Assembly: GCA_945861535.1 (NCBI GenBank)
Contig: CAMAUZ010000027.1
Location: 1-64,000, forward strand
Reading direction: 5' to 3'
DNA length: 64,000 nucleotides
Origin: Akkermansia muciniphila
GTDB lineage: Bacteria; Verrucomicrobiota; Verrucomicrobiia; Limisphaerales; BJHT01
The notes under the pieces: generated by a model
Told to the model about the DNA's origin: nothing
The model's input: the letters and a program-made list of their open reading frames with translations, nothing else
Database searches by the model: none
Shown: piece by piece, positions 57,227 to 64,000 of the stretch
How positions within the stretch are numbered: the first letter of the stretch is position 1
Layout: the number at the start of each line of letters is the position of its first letter
Translations under genes and position numbers: made by a program

Positions 57227-58717
57227 TCAGTGCCCCGCCACCACGCCTGCGAGTGCCGGCACCAACCGGCCCAAGATCAAATCCGGCAACGCGCCCAGCA
57301 GCACGACCCCCACCGCCATCACCACCAGCACGACGCGCGTCACCAGCGAAATGTTTATCTCCCCTGCCCCGTCCGGGGCCGCGACCACATAGACCTGTTT
57401 CAGCACTTTCAAATAGTAGTAGAGCGACACCGTGCTCATCGCGAGCGCCACGACCACGGTCCAGAGCAGGCCCAGTTCCTTCGCGCCATTCGCGGCGGCG
57501 GCGAACACGTAGAACTTCCCGAAGAAGCCCGCCAGTGGCGGAATCCCCGCCAGCGACAGCAGGAAGATCAACAGCGCACCCGCCAGCAGCGGCGAGCGTT
57601 TCCCCAACCCCGCGAAATCTGCTATGCGGCAGCTCCCCGTTCGCGCCTCGACCACGGCCACGACGCCGAACGCGCCGATCACCGTGAGACCGTAGGTCAT
57701 CGCGTAATACACCACCGCCGCCACACCCTGCGGCGTGTTCGCCATCACGCCGAGCAGCACGTAGCCGCCGTGCGCGATGGCCGAGTAGGCGAGCAGCCGT
57801 TTCACATTCGTCTGCGCCAGCGCTGCCAGATTGCCCAGGAGCATCGACGCGACCGCGAGCACCGCGAGCAGCGGAATCCAGCCCGGCGCGTAACGGCCCC
57901 ACGACCCGCTCCCTTCCAGCCCCGCGAACCCCAGCATCATGACCTTCGCGAGAATGAAGAAGCCCGCGACCTTCGATCCCGACGCGATCAACGCCGCCAC
58001 CGGCACGGGCGCGCCCTGATACGCATCCGGCGCCCACAGATGAAACGGCACCGCCGCGACCTTGAACCCGAAGCCGATCACGATCATCACGAGCGCCACC
58101 GCAACCATGGGCGAGAGCGCGTGGCCCTTGAGCTTCGCCGCGATGGCCGGCAGCGCCGTCGCGCCCGTCGCGCCGTAAAGCAGGCTCAGACCGAACAGCG
58201 CGAACGCCGCCGCCACGCTGCCGAACAGGAAATATTTCAGCGCCGCCTCCGCCGACTGCGGGTCCGACTTGTTGAAGGCGGTCAGCGTGTAAAGCGAGAG
58301 GCTCGTCAATTCGAGCGCCACGAAAATCATCAGCGTGTCCTCGGCGCTGACCACGAGCATCATTCCCACCGTCGCCAGCAGCACGAGCGCGACATATTCG
58401 CCAAGATGCTCCGAGAAACTCGTCTCGACCGACAGCAGCAGCGTGAGGATCGAGAGTACGACGAGCGCCTGTTTCACCAGTTGCGTCAGCGGCGTCACCG
58501 TGAAGAGACCGCCCACCGACCCCGGATGCCCGCCCGGCAGCATCCAGATGAACGCCACCACGCAGCCGAACAGCGCCAGCGCATTCGTGATGAACAAGCG
58601 GCTCGCACGCGGTTCCGTGCGCGTCACGCCCACATCGACACCGAGCACCGCGAGCGCCGCCAGCACGAGGATGCCCTCGGGCGCCGCGAGTCGGAGAATT
58701 TCCAGATAGCTCATCAT
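57227..58717 (-). CDS. nuoN: NADH-quinone oxidoreductase subunit N
   Basis: The 496-residue, ~14-helix membrane protein of respiratory complex I starts at ATG 58717 (a second ATG follows at 58714). Family marks are MIFVALELTSLSLYTLTAF, SAEAALKYFLFGSVAAAF, FKVAAVPFHLWAPDAYQGAP (conserved Lys/His of the proton channel), KRLLAYSAIAHGGYVLLG and SLAGIPPLAGFFGKFYVF. It is one of three antiporter-like proton-pumping subunits. It lies last in the leftward nuoL-M-M-N order, as in typical nuo operons, but 655 bp of repeat separates it from the gene before it. Confidence 0.95.
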   Translation of the reverse strand: MMSYLEILRLAAPEGILVLAALAVLGVDVGVTRTEPRASRLFITNALALFGCVVAFIWMLPGGHPGSVGGLFTVTPLTQLVKQALVVLSILTLLLSVETSFSEHLGEYVALVLLATVGMMLVVSAEDTLMIFVALELTSLSLYTLTAFNKSDPQSAEAALKYFLFGSVAAAFALFGLSLLYGATGATALPAIAAKLKGHALSPMVAVALVMIVIGFGFKVAAVPFHLWAPDAYQGAPVPVAALIASGSKVAGFFILAKVMMLGFAGLEGSGSWGRYAPGWIPLLAVLAVASMLLGNLAALAQTNVKRLLAYSAIAHGGYVLLGVMANTPQGVAAVVYYAMTYGLTVIGAFGVVAVVEARTGSCRIADFAGLGKRSPLLAGALLIFLLSLAGIPPLAGFFGKFYVFAAAANGAKELGLLWTVVVALAMSTVSLYYYLKVLKQVYVVAAPDGAGEINISLVTRVVLVVMAVGVVLLGALPDLILGRLVPALAGVVAGH

Positions 58718-58755
58718 GGCTGAGTCGTGACTAGGCCGTTGGGATGAAGCAGGTG

Positions 58756-59343
58756 GACCACAGAGACACGATGAACACAGAGAAGCGACGCCGCAAACAA
58801 ACGACTTGGGAAGCGGCATCCCCGCGCCGGTGTTTTCCCATGGTGAGTGCATGGCCGCCCGGTTCCCGTCCCGGAGGGACGCCGGCGGAGATTAGCCGGG
58901 GGCAAGTCCGCCCCAGCGGACGCCGCCCCCGGAAACCGTGCCGAGTGGCGCCGTGCCCCAGCGGGGCATCGAAGAAAATGGCCCGAAGCGACAAGTGGTG
59001 GCGGAAATGCTGGGAGGAAGCCGCCGCCAAAAACTTCTTCGATGCCCCGCTGGGGCATGGTCAGTTCGGCGGCGCAACCGGGGGCCGCGCCCGCTGCGCG
59101 GGCTTGCCCCCGGTTAATTTCCTGCGGAGTCCCTCCGGGACGAAGAGCAAAGCGTTGGCGACAAATCCTTGGTCTTCGGCTGGCGGCCAGGGCAGCGGAA
59201 AAAACCTCGCAGCGCGAGAGGATTTTGCAGAGTTGTAGTGCAGAGAAGAAAAGGGATTGGCCGGCCGCTTTATCAACTATCCGGAGCCTGCCACCAGAAG
59301 CACACACGGTTTTTCCTCTGTGTTCATCGCGTCTCTGTGGTTC
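58756..59343. repeat. Composite palindromic element, copy B, between nuoM and nuoN
   Basis: The left end 58756-58782 (gaccacagagacacgatgaa and so on) and right end 59315-59343 carry the same inverted terminal word as copy A (180-483). Inside, 58868-58906 pairs with 59103-59141 (34 of 39), and 58954-58976 pairs perfectly with 59035-59057 (tgccccagcggggcatcgaa and so on). 59215-59258 matches 354-395 of copy A. The 588 bp have no convincing gene. Confidence 0.7.
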
Positions 59344-59372
59344 ACTCGACGGATTCAATTGCGCATTCATGC

Positions 59373-60866
59373 TCAGTGGAATCCCCCTTTCTTCAACGCG
59401 GCAAACAACGGCGAATCAAAACTCGGAATAATCCAATCCAGCAACAGCCGCGGCCACAGCCCGATCAACACCGCCAGCCCCATCAGCACCACCGCGCCCA
59501 TCCGCTCCGGCACCGTGATCGGTTCCAGCGGATGCGCCGCCGACTCGGCCTCCGACACCGTCGCCGCGCCCTCGCCGAAGAACGCCATCTGCATCGCCCG
59601 CAGCGTGAACGCCACCCCGATCACCACGCCCACGCCCGCCAGCAGCGTGAGCTTCGGAAACGCCGCCCAGGCGCCCGCCAGCACCTGCAATTCCGCCACA
59701 AACCCGCTGAAGCCCGGCAGCCCCATCGACGCGAACGCCGCCACCACAAATGTCACCGCCGCAAAGGGCATCGTTTTGCTCAGGCGCATCCCCTCCAGCA
59801 GCGTCAACTCGCGCGTGTGCGTCCGGTCATAGATCATCCGTCCCACCACGCCGAACAGCAGTGACGCGATGATGCCGTGCGAGAACATCTGGAGCACCGC
59901 GCCGCTCAGGCCCTTCGCGTTCAGCGTCATCAGGCCGAGCATCACGAACCCCATGTGGCTCACGCTCGAGTAGCCGATGACAAATTTAAAATCCTTCTGC
60001 ACCAGCGCCACCGACGCGCCATAGACAATCCCGATGGCCGCGAGCAAGCCGATCGTCCCCTGCCACATCTGCGCGCCCGCCGGAAACAAAATGATTGCCA
60101 CGCGGAACGCGCCGTAAGCCCCGAGCTTCATGATCACCCCCGCCAGCAGCATCGACGCCGGCGTCGGCGCGGCGACGTGACCGGTCGGCGCCCAGGTGTG
60201 GAACGGCCACAGGCCCGCGAGAATCGCAAAGCCGATGAAGACCACCGGGAACGCCCAGCGCTGGAACTCCGGCGAAAACGCGTGCGTCGCCAGCCCCAGC
60301 AGATTCGTCGTGTGCGCTCCCGACACTACATACGCGCCGATCAAACCGATCAGCACCAGCGCGCTCCCGAGGAAGGAATAGAGCGCCAGCTTCATCGCCC
60401 CATACTCGCGCCGCGTGGAACCCCAGATCGCGATCAGGAAATACTTCGGCACAATCGCGATCTCGTAGAACACGAAGAGCAGGAACAAATCGAAGCTGAG
60501 GAACACCCCGTACACCGCGCCGATCAGCGTGAGATACAGCGCGAAAAACTCCTTCGCCCGCTTCTCGACATTCCACGAAAACAACACGCCCACCACCGCC
60601 GAGATGCCCGTCAGCAGCACCAGCGTCAGGCTGATGCCATCGACCGCGAGGTGATACTCGATCCCAAGCGACCGCACCCACGGGACCTGCACCAGCGTGT
60701 GAATCTCCGGCCCCGGTTTGAATTGCAGAGCGTAGCCCAGCGCCAGCGCCAGCCCGCTCCCCGCCGACAGCAAAGCGGTGATGCGCGCCGCCCGCACGGC
60801 CCCCGCCGGGAGCAGCAGCACCCCGAGCGCGCCGAGGAACGAAAGATAAATGGTCCAGGCGAGCAT
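59373..60866 (-). CDS. nuoM: NADH-quinone oxidoreductase subunit M, paralogue 2
   Basis: The 497-residue, ~14-helix protein starts at ATG 60866. Key blocks are VDGISLTLVLLTGISAVVGVLFSW, FVFYEIAIVPKYFLIAIWGS (channel Glu), ILAGLWPFHTWAPTGHVAAPTPASMLLAGVIMKLGAYG (Lys/His), KFVIGYSSVSHMGFVMLG and SMGLPGFSGFVAELQVLAG. It is an antiporter-like subunit of complex I, clearly homologous to but divergent from the NuoM at 61092-62645. Two NuoM copies in series are known in some lineages and imply an extra or alternative proton channel. Confidence 0.9.
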   Translation of the reverse strand: MLAWTIYLSFLGALGVLLLPAGAVRAARITALLSAGSGLALALGYALQFKPGPEIHTLVQVPWVRSLGIEYHLAVDGISLTLVLLTGISAVVGVLFSWNVEKRAKEFFALYLTLIGAVYGVFLSFDLFLLFVFYEIAIVPKYFLIAIWGSTRREYGAMKLALYSFLGSALVLIGLIGAYVVSGAHTTNLLGLATHAFSPEFQRWAFPVVFIGFAILAGLWPFHTWAPTGHVAAPTPASMLLAGVIMKLGAYGAFRVAIILFPAGAQMWQGTIGLLAAIGIVYGASVALVQKDFKFVIGYSSVSHMGFVMLGLMTLNAKGLSGAVLQMFSHGIIASLLFGVVGRMIYDRTHTRELTLLEGMRLSKTMPFAAVTFVVAAFASMGLPGFSGFVAELQVLAGAWAAFPKLTLLAGVGVVIGVAFTLRAMQMAFFGEGAATVSEAESAAHPLEPITVPERMGAVVLMGLAVLIGLWPRLLLDWIIPSFDSPLFAALKKGGFH

Positions 60867-60885
60867 GTTAGAAAATCAGAGCCGT

Positions 60886-61036
60886 CCGGGGAGCGCACGC
60901 GGCCCGCGTGCCGGATTGGGCGGCCCGCCCAATCCGTCGTTCCCAAGTCTGCCATTCACCTCGCGGGAGAAGGTTGGTGGAACGAGGTTTTCGGCGGGCC
61001 GCCGAAAACAGCACGCCAGCGGCGTGCGCTCCCCGG
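60886..61036. repeat. Nested triple palindrome between the two nuoM genes
   Basis: CCGGGGAGCGCACGC (60886-60900) is exactly mirrored at 61022-61036. Inside lie gattgggcggcccgcccaat (around 60917-60937) and ttttcggcgggccgccgaaa (around 60989-61009), each a near-perfect hairpin. It is a compact element of three palindromes filling a 225-bp spacer. Confidence 0.8.
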
Positions 61037-61091
61037 CGCGCCGTGCGCGCCGTCGCGGACAAATCGTCGCGGTGAATTCGGGAAAACGAGC

Positions 61092-62645
61092 TCATAGCGC
61101 GAACTCCCTGGCCATCCGGATGACCGTTGCATTCGTCAGCCCGATCAGCGCCTGCGGATAAATCCCGAGCACAAAGATCAGCACGATCGCCGGCAGCACC
61201 AGCAACCGCTCGCGGAACGTAAGGTCGGCAAAGCCTGCCCAGCGCGGGTTCAGCGGTCCTTGGAAGACCCGCTGCATCAGCGTCAGCAGGAACACCGCCG
61301 TCACCAGCAACCCGAGCGTGGACCCTGCCGCCGCCCACGGGGCCAGCGAAAACGCGCCTTTGAAAATGAGGAACTCGCCGACGAACCCACTCAAGCCCGG
61401 CAGCCCAATCGAGGCGAACAGCGCAATCCCCATCAGCCCGCAAAACACCGGCGCGACCTTGCGCAACCCGCCGAAGTCGTCCCGCCCGCGCAGACCGTCC
61501 GCACGGTTCTCGATGAAGCTCACAAAGCAGAACAACACCGCCGCCGTCACGCCGTGGTTGAACATCTGCACGATCACGCCGCTCAACGCCGCCGCGCGCT
61601 CGACATTGTTCACCCCCACCGCGCCGGCGCCCGCACCCGCCGCCGCGAACACGCCCAGCAGGCAGTAGCCCAGATGGTTGATCGAGGAATACGCGAGGAT
61701 GCGCTTGAGATCGCGCTGCGCGAAGGCCGCCGCCGCCGAGAGCACGATGGTCCCGACCGCCAGCCACAGCAGCGGCGTCTGCGCCTGCCGCATTTGCTCG
61801 GGAAAAATCGGGGCCAAGATTCGCAGGAAACCATAGACGCCCATCTTCGACATCGCGCCGGTCAGCAGCATCGTCGTCGAGGTCGGGGCCTCGGCGTAGG
61901 TCGCCGGGAGCCAGGTGTGAAACGGGAAGAGCGGCACCTTCACCGCGAAGCCGAGGAGCACGCCGCCAAAGATGATCATCGACACCGTGCCCGCGCTCAG
62001 TTGCGGCCAGCCCAGCTTTGCCGCGAGGTCCGCCGCGAGTTCACCCTTCTGCGCGAGGTCCGCCAGCTTGATGAAGTCGAGCACGCCCGTAGCCAGAAAG
62101 ATCGCGAGGAACGACAGCAGCAACGCCACGCTGCCGACCATCGTGTACACGAAGAACTGCGTCGCCGCCGCGCCGCGCTCGGGTCCGCCCCAGAGTTTGA
62201 TGAGGAAGAATGCGGGAATCAGGCTCAACTCCCAGAACAGGAACCAGTGGAAGAAGTTCAGCGCCGTGAACGTGCCGAACAGCCCGGCCTGGAGCAGAAG
62301 CATCAGCGCCAGTTGCAGCGGAGGAGCGTTGCGCGGAGCCGTCAGCAGCGCCATCGGCACCAGCAACGCCGTGAGCAACACCATCGCCAGCCCGAGGCCG
62401 TCGAGGCCCACGAAATAATCCACGCCCAGCGCCGGAATCCACGGCAGCTTCACGACGAATTGCAGTTCCCCCGAAGCGGGATTGAACGCCGCCCACGCGG
62501 CCAGCGCCACGAACCCGGCCAGCGCCGTGAACACGAGCGCGAGCTTCCGCGCCAGCGCCTGCCGCGCCTCCTCGATCCCGAGGATGATGAAGCCTCCAAA
62601 CAGCGGAATCGCGACGAGCAGCGTGAGGTAGAGGGACGCGGCCAT
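61092..62645 (-). CDS. nuoM: NADH-quinone oxidoreductase subunit M, paralogue 1
   Basis: The 517-residue, ~14-helix protein starts at ATG 62645 (MAASLYLTLLVAIPLFGG). Marks are VDYFVGLDGLGLAMVLLTALLVPMALL, FFHWFLFWELSLIPAFFLIKLWGG, GFAVKVPLFPFHTWLPATYAEAPTSTTMLLTGAMSKMGVYG, KRILAYSSINHLGYCLLG and SIGLPGLSGFVGEFLIFKG. It is the proton-channel subunit M of complex I. A Gly/Ala-rich stretch (GVFAAAGAGAGAVGVNN) is inserted after the conserved lysine helix. It lies between partial nuoL and the second nuoM. Confidence 0.95.
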   Translation of the reverse strand: MAASLYLTLLVAIPLFGGFIILGIEEARQALARKLALVFTALAGFVALAAWAAFNPASGELQFVVKLPWIPALGVDYFVGLDGLGLAMVLLTALLVPMALLTAPRNAPPLQLALMLLLQAGLFGTFTALNFFHWFLFWELSLIPAFFLIKLWGGPERGAAATQFFVYTMVGSVALLLSFLAIFLATGVLDFIKLADLAQKGELAADLAAKLGWPQLSAGTVSMIIFGGVLLGFAVKVPLFPFHTWLPATYAEAPTSTTMLLTGAMSKMGVYGFLRILAPIFPEQMRQAQTPLLWLAVGTIVLSAAAAFAQRDLKRILAYSSINHLGYCLLGVFAAAGAGAGAVGVNNVERAAALSGVIVQMFNHGVTAAVLFCFVSFIENRADGLRGRDDFGGLRKVAPVFCGLMGIALFASIGLPGLSGFVGEFLIFKGAFSLAPWAAAGSTLGLLVTAVFLLTLMQRVFQGPLNPRWAGFADLTFRERLLVLPAIVLIFVLGIYPQALIGLTNATVIRMAREFAL

Positions 62646-62700
62646 TAGCGACTCCCCCTCTGGCCGTGCCCGCACAATGCGGCGGGGAGCGCCGCCCCCC

Positions 62701-62807
62701 GGAGCGCGGCGTTTACGCCGCAGAGACGTCCGCATGGAACGAGTGCGTCGGAATATTCCAAAGCTCCCTTCGCCTGCCACGCTTCTGCGGCGTGAACGCC
62801 GCGCTCC
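62701..62807. repeat. Inverted repeat between nuoL and nuoM
   Basis: 62701-62721 (ggagcgcggcgtttacgccg and so on) pairs with 62787-62807 with one mismatch. The same arms occur at 56719-56743/56791-56815, and the right arm resembles 95-118 at the window start. Confidence 0.75.
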
Positions 62808-62859
62808 ACGCGCCCGCCCCGCGCCGCACTGAGCGGCGCGTCACCGGAAAAAAAGCGGC

Positions 62860-64000
62860 TCATGATCGGCACCCCCACACTAAAGCCAGCACCAGCACCG
62901 TCAGCGCAAGCCCAATGACACGCAGGTAATCGTGAATCCGTCCCGATTGCAGCCGCGCCAGCAAACCACCCGCGCCCGCGAACCCATCGCAGCCCTTTTG
63001 AAATCCGAGGTTGATCCCGAACTCATCAAAAAACCGGCTCGCCCACGCCACGCCGAGCACCGCCAGCGACGCCGCTTTCACTGCGCCTCCCCAAATCCAC
63101 CGATCCAGAAAATCACTCGCCACCGCCGCCCACGCGTTGAACCGCACCACCGTCGCCTCGTAAAACTCATCCACCCGACACTGCTGTTTCAGGAACCCGA
63201 TCACGTCCGGCCGCAATTGCTCAAGCGCATCCACCGAGTCCGCGCGCGTCACCGGCTTCAGCCAATACAGCCAGCACGCCGCCGCCACGCCCACGCTCAC
63301 GAGAATGATCGAGAGCCCGATCACAGACAGTTTGTCCCACGCGAACAGCTCGCTCACCCGCACCTCCGCCGCGTGCCCGCTCAGATACCCGTGGAACCAC
63401 GGCCACACCGGCGTCGCCACCAGCACGAGCAGAATTGTGAACGCCGCCAGCAACACCAGCGGAATGGTCATCACGTCCGGGCTTTCGTGCGGCGTGCGCG
63501 ACGACGCCTTCGCGGGCGCGTGATTCCCCTTTGCCTGCGGTCCCTTTTTCCCCTTCGCAGGTTTCGCCTCGTGCTTCACCGGCTGGTGCGCGTCGTGCGC
63601 CGCCGCCGCGTGCGCCGTGCCGCGATACTTTCCGAAAAACACGTAGCACATCTGCCGGCTCATATAGAACGCCGTCAGCACTGCGCCGAGCGCCACCATG
63701 TAGAAGGGCCAGTGCGATTCATCCCAATGCAGCGCCTCGTGCAAAATCTCGTCCTTGCTCCAAAACCCCGAGAACACAAACGGAAACCCCGAGAGCGCCA
63801 TCATGCCGATCGCGTAGGTCGCAAACGTCTTCGGCATGTGCGCGCGCAGGCCGCCCATTTTCCGAATGTCCTGCTCCTCGTGACACCCGTGAATCACCGA
63901 CCCCGCGCCGAGGAACAGCAGCGCCTTGAAAAACGCGTGCGTGATCAAATGCAGCATCCCGACCGCCACGCCGCCCGTGCCGATGCCCACCATCATGAAG
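62860..64000 (-). CDS. nuoL: NADH-quinone oxidoreductase subunit L, C-terminal part (runs off the window)
   Basis: The reading frame is open to the right edge, so the start lies outside; about 380 residues are visible. LHLITHAFFKALLFLGAGSVIHGCHEEQDIRKMGGLRAHMP and MALSGFPFVFSGFWSKDEILHEAL are diagnostic of NuoL, and the long C-terminal amphipathic/lateral region follows. A hydrophilic stretch rich in Ala, Lys, His and Pro (KHEAKPAKGKKGPQAKGNHAPAK) replaces part of the loop after FYMSRQMCYVFFGKYRG. The C-terminal TM helix (VIGLALTVLVLALVWG) closes the protein. Confidence 0.9.
   Translation of the reverse strand, partial: FMMVGIGTGGVAVGMLHLITHAFFKALLFLGAGSVIHGCHEEQDIRKMGGLRAHMPKTFATYAIGMMALSGFPFVFSGFWSKDEILHEALHWDESHWPFYMVALGAVLTAFYMSRQMCYVFFGKYRGTAHAAAAHDAHQPVKHEAKPAKGKKGPQAKGNHAPAKASSRTPHESPDVMTIPLVLLAAFTILLVLVATPVWPWFHGYLSGHAAEVRVSELFAWDKLSVIGLSIILVSVGVAAACWLYWLKPVTRADSVDALEQLRPDVIGFLKQQCRVDEFYEATVVRFNAWAAVASDFLDRWIWGGAVKAASLAVLGVAWASRFFDEFGINLGFQKGCDGFAGAGGLLARLQSGRIHDYLRVIGLALTVLVLALVWGCRS

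Noticed and set aside
56800-57687. Pro/Arg-rich plus-strand frame of ~295 codons
   Set aside because: It starts in repeat sequence and continues antisense to nuoN; composition and lack of motifs mark it as spurious.

Overview
The window looks like chromosome from a GC-rich, Gram-negative Verrucomicrobiota-type bacterium, probably a Pedosphaera/Limisphaera-like lineage. The reasons are PSD/DUF1592 cytochromes paired with a DUF1552 protein, a sulfatase, exported LamG/HYR/LRR proteins, outer-membrane TonB receptors, two NuoM paralogues, and very many palindromic intergenic repeats. This placement is inference from gene content; no rRNA or tRNA gene was seen.

Layout. 1-4.1 kb: repeats, a TlpA-like thioredoxin, small hypothetical genes around a divergent promoter, and an exported LRR protein. 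4.2-9.6 kb: an exported HYR-domain protein and a 1148-residue protein that I read as diphosphate-type PEP carboxykinase. 10.2-23.6 kb: a cluster for exported proteins with two PSD/DUF1592 cytochrome-type proteins, one DUF1552 protein, a LamG protein interrupted by a propeller-like region, and two members of an unrecognised ~380-residue exported family. A partial, decayed duplication inside this cluster surrounds a lower-GC gene that ends in an integron attC-like site. 23.7-32.4 kb: housekeeping genes (aminotransferase, prmA, histidine phosphatase, rph, sulfatase, membrane protein, speA).

32.8-40.7 kb: one tight minus-strand operon of two tandem TonB receptors, a YfiR-type periplasmic protein, a hybrid histidine kinase with two receivers, an HPt protein and a single-domain receiver. 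This reads as a complete outer-membrane-to-cytoplasm phosphorelay, and a structured leader of unknown class lies upstream. 41.2-52.7 kb: two giant divergent genes. One encodes an 1854-residue protein with two alpha/beta-hydrolase domains and a CHAT (caspase-like) protease domain. The other encodes a 1913-residue Sel1-repeat protein whose repeats follow an 864-bp higher-order period. This pair is my best candidate for an undescribed system.

52.7-57.2 kb: small membrane proteins, a SIS-domain isomerase, a four-helix-bundle gene flanked by inverted repeats, and a MetE-like gene carrying an in-frame repeat insertion. 57.2-64 kb: the distal end of a complex I operon (nuoL partial, two nuoM, nuoN, transcribed leftward), with palindromic repeat elements in every spacer. 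Repeats recur throughout: short words shared between distant spacers, nested palindromes, and larger elements bounded by a ~25-bp inverted terminal word. At least two coding genes appear to have absorbed repeat sequence.
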